NCBI GenBank assembly: GCA_016713405.1
Contig: JADJPF010000029.1
Coordinates: 1-64,000 of the forward strand
Length of the DNA: 64,000 nucleotides
Direction: 5' to 3'
Source: Blastocatellia bacterium
Lineage (GTDB): Bacteria > Acidobacteriota > Blastocatellia > Chloracidobacteriales > JADJPF01
Shown: positions 37,036 through 45,809 of the stretch, in pieces
Position numbering within the stretch: position 1 is the first letter of the stretch
Layout of the letters: each line of letters starts with the position of its first letter
Translations under genes and position numbers: made by a program
Notes under the pieces: generated by a model
Database searches by the model: none
Told to the model about the DNA's origin: nothing
What the model saw: only the letters and a program-made list of their open reading frames with translations

Positions 37036-39963
37036 ATGTTGATTACGAGTAACGATCTTTTTTTGACTGATCCATTAGCGGCTATTAGCTTGCTTGAACA
37101 AAATCCACCTTTTTCTACTGAAGATTTAGCAGCTAGAAAACAGGCTATAAAACTACTTCGTCCTTTAATAGAACCATGGAAAAGAAAACTACAAATTTCA
37201 CAATATACTAAAACTCTTGCTGATATTGCCCAAGCAATTAACCAACCTAAAATTAGCTCAGAACAAGCTTGGCAACTTGGCTATATTTGCTTGAAAGAAG
37301 CATCAAAAACTGCACCTATGCCAGGGCAATGGTTATTGGTTGATGATCTAAACACAATCATTAAAAAAGTTTTTGAATGGCAAAATACAAAAGATGAAAA
37401 GCTAAAAGTTCTTGATGAAAAACGTGTTAGCAAAATTGATGAGCTTTTGAAAAATTATTCAGATGTTGTTGGACTAGACAGAGAAAAAATCTATGAGCAT
37501 CTATCAGATGTAGCATTAAAAAATATTTCTTTAGAGTTAGAGACAGTTATTTTTGACCAACTTGCTTTGATTGCTGTTGCTCAAGAAAAAAATATTGTTT
37601 TTGAAAGTAAAATGGCTTCTTATCAACTTACTTTAGATAATCAAGAAATTTCTCCTAACACAAAAGCTAAAGTAAGTTTTACACTAGCAATTACCCCAGA
37701 AATACGCCAAAATATTTTAGCTAAAAATTTTGACTTAGTACAAACTTGGCTAAAAACTCAAACTCAAAATAAAATTGCCCAAACTCAAAACCAACTAGTT
37801 GAATTACAAAAAGAAGTAATACAACTAGCTAACCTATTGAATATAAATGATAAGCACTTACTAGAAATAAAAGTAGACAATCAATTAAAAGGTCTTTTAG
37901 GAGACTTAAAACATAAATGGAAAATGCTGGTTCATGGAGAACTGTTTTCAGAAGGGATATTGCTTGAATTTAGTAAAAATAGCTCGGCAATTGTTGGAAT
38001 TAAAATTTCTCAAAAAATAACTTTGGCAGATCATACATTTTCCTTAAAAATTCCTTTTGAACTTGCAAAACAAGTTAGGTTTAGCCAACCACTTTATCAA
38101 GAAACTCCCAAAGAATATGCAGCAAAAGTAATTACTTATGTTAAAGAACATTGTTTAGCTTCAGTAAATAAAGAGCTTAACTTACTTGCTAATTTAGTTA
38201 TAGAAACACCTGATTCAGAAGAATTAAAACCATATTTTAAGCGTAATAATTTAATTTCTAATCTAGGAAATCTATTTCATAAAGTTAATAGTAGTAAAAA
38301 AGCTTATTCAATAAAAAAGCTTCTTGAGCAGATAGAAGAATTAAAGACAAAACATTACCAACAGGCTCGCGTAGCATTACATGCAAAAGAGGCTGAAAGA
38401 ATAACTCAAATAGGTAGTTATCCAGAACATTTTCAATTAGCTAGAAGTATGTCGCGTCGTTGGACATTATTAGTTGGCCCAACTAACAGCGGAAAAACCT
38501 TCCACGCTTTAAATATTTTAGCCGAAGCTAGCACAGGCTATTATTTAGCTCCGTTAAGACTTTTAGCTTTAGAAGGTCAAGAAGAACTGCTAAAACGAGG
38601 CCGTTTAACTAGCTTTTTAACAGGCGAGGAAAGAGACCTTCGGCCAAATTCCAGTCATTTAGCTTCAACAATAGAAATGCTAGATGTTTCCCAAAAAGTT
38701 GATGTAGCAGTAATTGACGAAGCACAAATGCTTTTTGACCGGGATCGTGGTTGGGCTTGGACTACAGCACTTTTTGGAGTTGCTGCAAAACATTTAGTGT
38801 TAACCGGCGCACCTAGCTGTATAAAAATGGTGCAAAAAATTGCTGAACACTTAAACGAGCCGTTAGAAATTATTCATTGTCAACGCTTTACAGAAATGGA
38901 GGTCTTAAAACGCCCATCTAAGTTAACCGAACTTGAACCAGCAACAGCCGTGATAGCCTTTTCTCGTCGGGATGTTCTTGGACTTAAATCACAACTAGAA
39001 GCTATAGGAAAAAATGTTGCAGTAATTTATGGAAATCTTTCTCCAGAAGTTCGACGTGAAGAGTCGCGCCGCTTTCGTACACAAGAAGCAGATATTGTTA
39101 TTGCTACTGATGCAATTGGAATGGGGTTAAATCTTCCAATTAAAACTTTACTTTTTTGGACAACAGAAAAATGGGATGGACAAGAGCATAGAGAGCTAAA
39201 TAGCGAAGAAATTCGCCAAATAGCGGGCCGAGCCGGTCGCTATGGAATGTATGAAAAAGCTTTTATTGGTGCTTTTAACCAACGTAGCTTAAAAATTATT
39301 GGCGAAAGTCTAAAAATGCCTATTCCTGAACAAATTAGCCAATGCCAGGTAATGCCTGGAATTGCTCTTGTTGAACAAATAGCTAATATTTTAGAAACTA
39401 ATTCTTTATCAAAAACGCTTAAGTTTTTCCGTAATAAAATGCTAGTTAAATCCCCGCTTCTTTGTCCTGCTAGGATGGAAGCCGTAATAAGTCTGGCAGA
39501 AAAAGCAGATATTCATCCAAATATGTCTTTATCTGATCGTCTGGTTTTTTCTTGTACTCCGGTTGATATTCGGGATGCAACAATTGTTAGGTATTGGCAA
39601 AGTTGGATTAATAACTATAATCGTGATCAAGTAATTAAAGTAATTTCACTGCCTAGACAATATATTAGTGTAAACAGTGCTGCACAAAACCATAATGAAT
39701 TAGAAGAAGCAGAAAGATTAACAAAAGTTTTAACTTGTTATTCTTGGCTTAGTTATCGTTTTCCAGAAAATTTTCCTGATCTAGTAGAATGTGATGAACA
39801 AAGACAGCTATTAAATAGCTTTATTGAAAATAGCTTACGTAAGCGAGGTTTAAGACGACTTTGTCAGCATTGTGGTAAAGCTTTGGGGCCGCTTTATCAA
39901 TACAGCATGTGTGAAAATTGTTATTATAGCCGCCATATTAATTATGATTTAGAAGAATTTTAA
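37036..39963 (+). CDS. Suv3-like superfamily 2 RNA helicase with C-terminal zinc finger
   Basis: 975 residues from ATG 37036 (AGG 9 bases upstream; TTG at 37030 is too close). A long helical N-terminal half (1-470) precedes the motor: motif I LLVGPTNSGKT (481-488), motif II VIDEAQ (561-564), GAPS, IAFSRRDVL, IATDAIGMGLNLPI and motif VI QIAGRAGRYG (728-737). This SNSGKT/DEAQ pattern is that of mitochondrial Suv3 and its bacterial relatives rather than DEAD-box proteins. The C-terminus carries a zinc-binding CQHCGKALGPLYQYSMCENCY. Suv3 unwinds RNA for degradation; the bacterial role is unknown. Starts an apparent operon with the next two genes. Confidence 0.85.
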   Translation: MLITSNDLFLTDPLAAISLLEQNPPFSTEDLAARKQAIKLLRPLIEPWKRKLQISQYTKTLADIAQAINQPKISSEQAWQLGYICLKEASKTAPMPGQWLLVDDLNTIIKKVFEWQNTKDEKLKVLDEKRVSKIDELLKNYSDVVGLDREKIYEHLSDVALKNISLELETVIFDQLALIAVAQEKNIVFESKMASYQLTLDNQEISPNTKAKVSFTLAITPEIRQNILAKNFDLVQTWLKTQTQNKIAQTQNQLVELQKEVIQLANLLNINDKHLLEIKVDNQLKGLLGDLKHKWKMLVHGELFSEGILLEFSKNSSAIVGIKISQKITLADHTFSLKIPFELAKQVRFSQPLYQETPKEYAAKVITYVKEHCLASVNKELNLLANLVIETPDSEELKPYFKRNNLISNLGNLFHKVNSSKKAYSIKKLLEQIEELKTKHYQQARVALHAKEAERITQIGSYPEHFQLARSMSRRWTLLVGPTNSGKTFHALNILAEASTGYYLAPLRLLALEGQEELLKRGRLTSFLTGEERDLRPNSSHLASTIEMLDVSQKVDVAVIDEAQMLFDRDRGWAWTTALFGVAAKHLVLTGAPSCIKMVQKIAEHLNEPLEIIHCQRFTEMEVLKRPSKLTELEPATAVIAFSRRDVLGLKSQLEAIGKNVAVIYGNLSPEVRREESRRFRTQEADIVIATDAIGMGLNLPIKTLLFWTTEKWDGQEHRELNSEEIRQIAGRAGRYGMYEKAFIGAFNQRSLKIIGESLKMPIPEQISQCQVMPGIALVEQIANILETNSLSKTLKFFRNKMLVKSPLLCPARMEAVISLAEKADIHPNMSLSDRLVFSCTPVDIRDATIVRYWQSWINNYNRDQVIKVISLPRQYISVNSAAQNHNELEEAERLTKVLTCYSWLSYRFPENFPDLVECDEQRQLLNSFIENSLRKRGLRRLCQHCGKALGPLYQYSMCENCYYSRHINYDLEEF

Positions 39964-39976
39964 GGGGTTTTTAAGT

Positions 39977-40525
39977 GTGCAGACTATAAAATATAAAAAG
40001 ATCCATATTTTTGGTGCTTCTGGATCTGGAACTACAACTTTAGGTAAATTTTTGTCTAAAGAATTAGGCTACAAACATTTTGATACGGATGATTATTACT
40101 GGATAGAAACAAACCCCCCTTATCAAATTAAAAGACCTGTTGAAGAAAGACAAAAATTATTGCTAAAGGATTTAACAGAAACTAATCAATGGGTTTGGTC
40201 TGGAGCTATGACTAGTTGGGCAGAGCCATTTATCCCACTATTTGATTTAGTAGTGTATTTATGGTTGCCAAAAGAAATGCGTTTAGAACGTCTTGCAAAA
40301 AGAGAAGCAGAAGATTTTGGAGATAAAATTTTGCCAGGTGGCGGGATGTATGAAACTTATTTGGATTTTATGGACTGGGCCGGAAACTACGATAATGACA
40401 ACGTAGATTTTACCCGTTGTCGCAAAAATCATGACTTGTGGATAAAAACGCTACCTTGTAAAGTTGTTCGTATTGAAGGAGATTTTTCTTTAGAGGAAAA
40501 ACTAAAAATTATTCAAACAAGCTAA
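39977..40525 (+). CDS. P-loop kinase, adenylate-kinase-like
   Basis: 182 residues from GTG 39977 behind AAGGGG. The P-loop GASGSGTTTLGK with Thr replacing the usual Lys (GSGTTT) is the variant known in shikimate/adenylate-kinase-like YqaC/FlaR-type proteins. FDTDDYYWI and RLERLAKRE supply acceptor and lid elements. Likely phosphorylates a small molecule; substrate unknown. It follows the helicase by 13 bases and overlaps nothing. Confidence 0.75.
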   Translation: MQTIKYKKIHIFGASGSGTTTLGKFLSKELGYKHFDTDDYYWIETNPPYQIKRPVEERQKLLLKDLTETNQWVWSGAMTSWAEPFIPLFDLVVYLWLPKEMRLERLAKREAEDFGDKILPGGGMYETYLDFMDWAGNYDNDNVDFTRCRKNHDLWIKTLPCKVVRIEGDFSLEEKLKIIQTS

Positions 40526-40527
40526 AT

Positions 40528-41307
40528 ATGTCAGACTTGCTAATAAAAAGAGAACACCTTCCAGAAAGATGTGAAGTTTGTCATCAATCAGATGCTTTTG
40601 ACCCTATTAGCGGGAAATGCAGTCGTTGTGAAAGCTTATTTGCTCAAAAAGAAGAGGAGAAAAAATTTAAACCAGAAATTGAGCTAATAAAAGCAGATGC
40701 TCCTTCAGCTTTTCAATCAATGATAAAAAGGCCTGTTGTTGCTAGTCGAGCTAATCAAGCCTTTCCAACCTCAAATAAATTTTTATTAAAGATTTCAGAA
40801 TGGTTCCAAGCTGAAAAAATTGATGCTACTCAACCAGAAAATTTAATTCCTTTAATAAAAGCAGAATATTTCTATAACTTAAAAATTGCTTTCGCTTTTG
40901 GATTAGTAGTATTCACTGTTTTATCTATTGCTAGTTTGTTTATGAGAGTAGCGGTTTTAGGGTTAATTTTTTTCTTAGTTGTTTATTTAATAGAATTTAT
41001 ACTTAACTTAATTAAGTGGAAGCGAATAGTTAGGAAGCTTTTTAAGATAGAGCCTTTACAAAGAGTTGTAATTTTAAGGAAAGAATATGATTCAGAAAAT
41101 ACAACAGAATTTTATGCAGAAATTTATCGCATAAATGAAACAAAGAAATCATATGTAAATGAAACATATGAGGATAAAGTAAAAGTAATTAAGCCTAGTT
41201 GGTATGAGGAAGCAAAACTTAATAAATCTATTGATTCTAGAGTCTTTAAGGTAAAGAAAAAACAAACAATTATTCACACTGTAGAAGGTGTTTTGGTTAG
41301 TGTATAA
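40528..41307 (+). CDS. Membrane protein with N-terminal zinc ribbon
   Basis: 259 residues, starting 2 bases after the preceding stop. Residues 16-36 form a CxxC...CxxC zinc ribbon (CEVCHQ...CSRCES); two hydrophobic helices lie around 118-155 (LKIAFAFGLVVFTVLSIASLF, LGLIFFLVVYLIEFIL); the C-terminal 85 residues are soluble with strands. Unrecognised. Last gene of the helicase operon. Confidence 0.65.
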   Translation: MSDLLIKREHLPERCEVCHQSDAFDPISGKCSRCESLFAQKEEEKKFKPEIELIKADAPSAFQSMIKRPVVASRANQAFPTSNKFLLKISEWFQAEKIDATQPENLIPLIKAEYFYNLKIAFAFGLVVFTVLSIASLFMRVAVLGLIFFLVVYLIEFILNLIKWKRIVRKLFKIEPLQRVVILRKEYDSENTTEFYAEIYRINETKKSYVNETYEDKVKVIKPSWYEEAKLNKSIDSRVFKVKKKQTIIHTVEGVLVSV

Positions 41308-41308
41308 A

Positions 41309-41339
41309 ACTAGCTAGCAAAAAATTATTGCTAGCTAGT
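41309..41339. terminator. Convergent bidirectional terminator
   Basis: Perfect 12-bp inverted repeat ACTAGCTAGCAA / TTGCTAGCTAGT with a 7-base loop, flanked by A- and T-runs, between the convergent membrane protein and peroxiredoxin genes. Confidence 0.8.
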
Positions 41340-41353
41340 CTTTTGTAGATTAG

Positions 41354-41889
41354 CTACTTAAATTCTGAAATAAGTTTTAATAAATTATCATGGTTGGGCA
41401 TACCATTTTGGGCATAGCGAATTTTGCCTTCTTTATCAATTATGATAGTTCGGCGTGAAAAGAAGCTACCCTCCTCTTTGAAAGCTCCAAAGGATACAGC
41501 CATTTTTCCTTCTGTATCGCTGAGTAGTGGATAAGTGGCACCGCAATGTTTAGCAAAATCTTTGTGGGAATCTAAGGTATCTTTACTGATGGCCAGAACC
41601 TGGACATTTGCTTCCTCATAACGCTTAAGTGCTGCTTGGAAGCTTTTTAGCTCAAACTCTCAGCCACCTGTAAAATTTTTTGGATAAAAGGCTAGCACTA
41701 CTACTTTTTGCCTAGGTACTGCTCTAAGTTAATGTCTCCGCCAAGGTGAGAGGGGAGCTTAAAACCAGGAGCTTTTTGTCCAACAGCTTCTTCGCCTTGT
41801 AGAGAAGTAGCTTGTAAACAAATAGTATTACTCATCAAAAAACCGCATAGTGCTATTGCCAAGAATATTTTGGACAATAGTTTCTTCAT
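41354..41889 (-). CDS. Exported peroxiredoxin, candidate selenoprotein (UGA at the peroxidatic position)
   Basis: From ATG 41889: signal peptide (about 1-27), then VGQKAPGFKLPSHLGGDINLEQ, the AhpC/TSA-Bcp opening. The frame breaks at 41705 in a 5-A run; one added A restores KKVVVLAFYPKNFTGG, followed by in-frame TGA (41660-41662, codon 77) and then EFELKSFQAALKRYEE, LAISKDTLDSHKDFAKHCGA, YPLLSD and a stop at 41354-41356. With that base restored the gene is exactly 179 codons. Codon 77 is where family members carry the peroxidatic cysteine after F-[TY]-x-G, so Sec is the natural reading. Cys in KHCGA may resolve. It would reduce peroxides in the periplasm. No selA, selB or selD in this window. 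Confidence 0.75.
41631..41664 (-). promoter_or_regulatory. Candidate bacterial SECIS stem-loop at the UGA
   Basis: Hand folding of the minus-strand RNA gives GCU/AGC, a GAGA bulge holding part of the UGA, GUUU/AAGC, a CC bulge, then GAGCU/AGCUU closed by an AAAA loop: about 12 pairs in 34 bases starting at the UGA. Position and size suit a bacterial SECIS, but the apical loop lacks the G/U typical of SelB-binding loops, which weakens the call. Confidence 0.4.
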
Positions 41890-42066
41890 ATAAAATTAAC
41901 CTCTTTGATTAATAAAATTGCAGTATAAGCTAACAGAAAGTTAGTTGCTTGAGAAGTGCTTTTCTACTGCTTTGGCAAGAACTATTGACGCGATTGGGTA
42001 AACTGCGATAAGACGTTACATTTACGGCCAATGGGCTATCCTAAGTTAATATGAGGGAATATTTAT

Positions 42067-43629
42067 ATGCAATTACCACCATTTGTTAATGAAACTTACT
42101 TAGATTTTACTGATGAACGTACTATAGAAAAATTTCAAAAAGCATTAGATTATGTAAAGTCAGAATTAGGAAAAACTTATCCTTGTGTAGTAGATGGAAA
42201 AAAAGTAGAAACAGGGGATCTTTTAACCTCTGTTAATCCTAGCGAGAAAATTGAGATTATTGGAAAAGTTCATAAAGCTGACCAAGCTTTAGCTAATCGT
42301 GCTATTGAAGCAGCTAATAAGGCTTTTGATAGCTGGAAACGTGTTCCAGCCGAAGACCGCGCCCGCTATGTGTTTAAGGCTGCGGCAGAAATGAGACGAC
42401 GAAAAGATGAATTTTCTGCTTGGATGGTTTATGAAGTTGGCAAGTCTTGGGCTGAAGCCGATGCAGACACAGCCGAAGCTATTGATTTTATGGACTTTTA
42501 TGCTCGTGAAGCTATTCGCTATTCTCAACCTCAGCAATTAACACCTTCTCCACTTCCTAGTGAATTTAACGAAATGTTTTACATTCCTTTAGGTGTTGGT
42601 GTAGTTATTCCACCTTGGAATTTTCCTTTAGCAATTATGGTTGGTATGACAATGGCTGCTGTAGTTGCAGGCAACACAGTAGTCTTAAAACCCTCTAGCG
42701 ATACGCCAATCATTGGTGCAAAATTTATGGAATTATTAGAGTCTGTTTCCTTACCTGCTGGAGTCGTCAACTTTTTACCTGGCAGCGGTGGCAAAATCGG
42801 AGACTTGCTAGTTAGCCATCCAAAAACTCGCTTTATTTCTTTTACAGGTTCACGTGAAGTTGGCCTTCATATCAATGAACTAGCATCTAAAACCTCACCT
42901 GGACAAATTTGGATTAAGCGCGTTGTAGCGGAAATGGGCGGCAAAGACACAATAGTTGTAGATTCTTCAGCCGACCTTGAAGATGCTGCTAGCGGTATTG
43001 TTGCAGCAGCCTTTGGTTTTTCTGGTCAAAAATGTTCTGCTTGCTCACGCGCTGTAATAGTAGAAGATGTTTATGATCAAGTGTTGGAAAAAGTAGCAGC
43101 TAAGACTAAAGCCTTAAAAGTTGGGCCTACAGTAGATCTAAATAATTTTATGGGGCCTGTGGCTAGCCAATCTGCTTTTGATTCAATTATGGAATATATC
43201 GAAATTGGCAAAACCGAAGGAACCGTTGTTGCAGGTGGCGAAGCAATGCCAGAAGCAGGAGATGGTTATTTTATTAAACCAACTGTTATTGCTGGAGTTG
43301 ACCCTCAAGCACGTATTTCACAAGAAGAAATCTTTGGCCCTGTTCTAGCTTTAATGAAAGCTGATAATTTTGACCATGCTTTAGATATTGCAAATAATAC
43401 TGAATATGGGCTTACAGGTGCAGTTTATTCAAGCAATCGACAACATCTTGAACGCGCTCGACGAGATTTTCATGTTGGTAATTTATATATTAACCGTAAA
43501 TGTACAGGTGCTTTAGTAGATGTTCATCCATTTGGCGGATTTAATATGTCTGGAACAGATTCTAAAGCAGGTGGACGCGATTACTTAATGCTATTTTTGC
43601 AAGCTAAAACTGTTGCAGAAAAATTCTAA
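42067..43629 (+). CDS. rocA: 1-pyrroline-5-carboxylate dehydrogenase
   Basis: 520 residues, the usual size for the stand-alone enzyme. Oxidises glutamate semialdehyde/P5C to glutamate with NAD in proline and arginine catabolism. Aldehyde-dehydrogenase landmarks: IPPWNFPLAI, VLKPSSDTP, SFTGSREVG, catalytic-base Glu289 in VAEMGGKD and nucleophile Cys323 in GQKCSACSR, plus EIFGPVL near the C-terminus. Proline dehydrogenase is not adjacent, and the gene appears to be monocistronic. Confidence 0.93.
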   Translation: MQLPPFVNETYLDFTDERTIEKFQKALDYVKSELGKTYPCVVDGKKVETGDLLTSVNPSEKIEIIGKVHKADQALANRAIEAANKAFDSWKRVPAEDRARYVFKAAAEMRRRKDEFSAWMVYEVGKSWAEADADTAEAIDFMDFYAREAIRYSQPQQLTPSPLPSEFNEMFYIPLGVGVVIPPWNFPLAIMVGMTMAAVVAGNTVVLKPSSDTPIIGAKFMELLESVSLPAGVVNFLPGSGGKIGDLLVSHPKTRFISFTGSREVGLHINELASKTSPGQIWIKRVVAEMGGKDTIVVDSSADLEDAASGIVAAAFGFSGQKCSACSRAVIVEDVYDQVLEKVAAKTKALKVGPTVDLNNFMGPVASQSAFDSIMEYIEIGKTEGTVVAGGEAMPEAGDGYFIKPTVIAGVDPQARISQEEIFGPVLALMKADNFDHALDIANNTEYGLTGAVYSSNRQHLERARRDFHVGNLYINRKCTGALVDVHPFGGFNMSGTDSKAGGRDYLMLFLQAKTVAEKF

Positions 43630-43636
43630 TATTTTT

Positions 43637-43671
43637 TGTGGGACTGACTTGTTTAGCTTGTCAGTTCCACA
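43637..43671. terminator. Hairpin after the P5C dehydrogenase gene
   Basis: Arms TGTGGGACTGAC / GTCAGTTCCACA (one G-U pair) with an 11-base loop, 7 bases after the stop codon. No long T-tract. Confidence 0.6.
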
Positions 43672-43698
43672 AATGTAAATCCTAAAAATCAGAAAAAT

Positions 43699-45426
43699 AT
43701 GTCTAACACTCACGAAAATTTATCAAACATGCAAGAAACACAATTTACACAAGAACAACTTCACAAATTAGCAGAAATGATTTTTCCTCATCATCAAGAA
43801 TTACCATCATTGCAAGAATTAGATGAAAAATACCCTCCAAGAAATTTACCTGAAGGTGCAATAGTTAATCGTGTAGGCCCTAGTCCTACAGGAATGATGC
43901 ACATTGGCGGACTTTATGTAGCACTAGTCAACCAACGGTTAGCTAAACAAACTAATGGGATATTTTTCTTACGTATAGAAGATACTGACACCAAAAGAAG
44001 TATTAAAGAAGCTTACCCAACAATTATAAATTCATTAATGGATTATGGAGTAACTCCCGATGAAGGCCCGGTAAGGGCTGATGATGGCAGTTATATAGAG
44101 CGTGGTGGCTACGGCCCTTATGTTCAAACAGCCAGAAAAGCTATTTATCATGCCTGTGCTTTTGACATGCTATGTCGTGGTGTAATGTATCCTTGTTTTA
44201 TGTCAGAAACGGACTTAGAACAAATTAGAGAAGAACAGAAAGCGGCAGACATTCGCACAGGAATTTATGGCGAGTGGGCAAAAAGTCGCCAACTTTCTTT
44301 TGATGAGATAGAGGAAAAATTAAAATCAAACACACCCTATGTTTTACGCCTACGCGCTCCTAAAATGGATACAGAAACCATCAGTTGGGAAGATAAAATT
44401 AGAGGTATTTTAAGCCTACCACATAATATTATTGATACAGTGCTTATTAAGTCAGATGGGATTCCTACATATCATTTTGCACATTTAGTTGACGATCATT
44501 TTATGCGTACAACTCATATTATTCGTGCAGATGAATGGATTTCCTCCGTCCCACTACATTTACAACTGTTTTCATTAATGAATTGGCCGCCCCCACAATA
44601 TACGCATGTTTCTGCAATTCAAAAACTTAGTGAAACAGGAGGAAAAAGAAAACTTTCTAAGCGTCATGACCCTGAAGCTGATGTGCAATATTACTGGGAA
44701 AGGGGTTTTCCTCGACAAGCTGTAATAGAATATTTACTTAATTTAGCAAATTCTGATTTTGAAGATTGGCGTAGAGCTAATCCTACAGCAGATTATAAAG
44801 AATTTACTGTAGCATTAGAAAAAATGGGACAAGCCGGAGCCTTAGCCGACTTAGTAAAACTAGAAAGTATTAGCCGAGAGATTTTAGCTAAAATGGATGT
44901 TAATGAGCTTTATAAACTAGCTTTTTATTGGGCAAGTGCTTATGACGCAGAGCTAGCAGAAGAAATGGCTAAAGATCCAGAATATACTTGTTTAGCATTA
45001 AATGTTGAACGAGGTGGAGAAAAAGGAGCTAATCGCTTAGCTACTTTCCTAGACCTACGCGCCCAACTTGCACCATTTTATGATCGATTTTTACCAGAAG
45101 TTAGCCAACTTCCATTTGCTACAAATGTTTCTTTAGAAGATCGTAAACAAATTTTAAGTTTAATTAAGGAAACTTACAAAATTGATTTTTCTTCTGAACA
45201 ATCTTTTGAGAATATTAAGAAAATTGCTACTGATTTAGGCTTTGCAGCAGCAGTAAAAGACTATAAGAAAAATCCTACTGCTTATAAAGGTCATGTTGGT
45301 GATGTTGCAGGAGTTATTAGAGTAGCAATGTTTGGGAGTAGTCGTTCACCGGAATTAGGTTGGTTAATGAGAGTTTTGGGTAAAGAAACGCTAGCGGCTC
45401 GTTGTGATCGTGTTATTAATAGTTAG
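43699..45426 (+). CDS. gltX: Glutamyl-tRNA synthetase
   Basis: 575 residues. Class I landmarks: RVGPSPTGMMHIGG (HIGH-like, His68), FLRIEDTDTKRS, and GKRKLSKRHD (KMSKS-like, Lys318-Lys321). It charges tRNA-Glu, and in organisms without GlnRS also tRNA-Gln. The C-terminal helical part (about 400-575) is the anticodon-binding cage. It is longer than the common 470-500-residue form because of a 50-residue N-terminal extension and insertions after RIEDTD. Own terminator downstream, next to a tRNA gene on the other strand. Confidence 0.93.
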   Translation: MSNTHENLSNMQETQFTQEQLHKLAEMIFPHHQELPSLQELDEKYPPRNLPEGAIVNRVGPSPTGMMHIGGLYVALVNQRLAKQTNGIFFLRIEDTDTKRSIKEAYPTIINSLMDYGVTPDEGPVRADDGSYIERGGYGPYVQTARKAIYHACAFDMLCRGVMYPCFMSETDLEQIREEQKAADIRTGIYGEWAKSRQLSFDEIEEKLKSNTPYVLRLRAPKMDTETISWEDKIRGILSLPHNIIDTVLIKSDGIPTYHFAHLVDDHFMRTTHIIRADEWISSVPLHLQLFSLMNWPPPQYTHVSAIQKLSETGGKRKLSKRHDPEADVQYYWERGFPRQAVIEYLLNLANSDFEDWRRANPTADYKEFTVALEKMGQAGALADLVKLESISREILAKMDVNELYKLAFYWASAYDAELAEEMAKDPEYTCLALNVERGGEKGANRLATFLDLRAQLAPFYDRFLPEVSQLPFATNVSLEDRKQILSLIKETYKIDFSSEQSFENIKKIATDLGFAAAVKDYKKNPTAYKGHVGDVAGVIRVAMFGSSRSPELGWLMRVLGKETLAARCDRVINS

Positions 45427-45450
45427 AAAATTTTTTAGCAATAAGCAAAA

Positions 45451-45478
45451 AAGCAAGCCCAAAAAGGCTTGCTTTTTT
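45451..45478. terminator. Bidirectional terminator shared by gltX and tRNA-Ser
   Basis: Arms AAGCAAGCC(C) / GGCTTGCTT with a short A-rich loop and T-run, A-run on the other side, giving a usable terminator for both strands. Confidence 0.88.
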
Positions 45479-45488
45479 ATTTATAAAA

Positions 45489-45578
45489 CGGAGGAGGAGG
45501 GATTCGAACCCTCGGTACAGGTTTACCCCGTACAACGGTTTAGCAAACCGTCGCCTTAAGCCGCTCGGCCACCCCTCC
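45489..45578 (-). tRNA. tRNA-Ser(GCT)
   Basis: 90 bases including the discriminator. Acceptor GGAGGGG pairs with CTCCTCC; anticodon stem ACGGTTTGCTAAACCGT shows GCT; a long variable arm (TGTACGGGGTAAACCTGTACC) marks a class II tRNA; T arm GAGGGTTCGAATCCCTC. CCA is not encoded. Confidence 0.95.
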
Positions 45579-45809
45579 GAAAGCTATTTAGATTGTTTTT
45601 CTGCAAAGCAAAAGTATGCTTCAAAGCCAACTAATGTGTCAAGGCGTTTATTACAAAAATCTAGCTAAGTTTTTGCTGAATTTTTTATAATCTTGAAAAA
45701 ATATAAGTCTATTACCTAAAATTTATTTCAACTTTACCTAGAGATACTTTATAGATATAATTCGGTAACTCACAAGCAAAAATAATTTGACCCCAGAAAG
45801 GTTTCTTTC

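Noticed and set aside
41660..41662. UGA as a general sense codon (alternative genetic code)
   Set aside because: rpiA and the gene at 3304 use TGA as their normal terminal stop, so only context-specific recoding is plausible.
41700..41710. Programmed -1 frameshift in the peroxiredoxin gene
   Set aside because: The run is only five A and not a good slippery heptamer, and the same one-base loss recurs in A/T runs through the window; a missing A is simpler.
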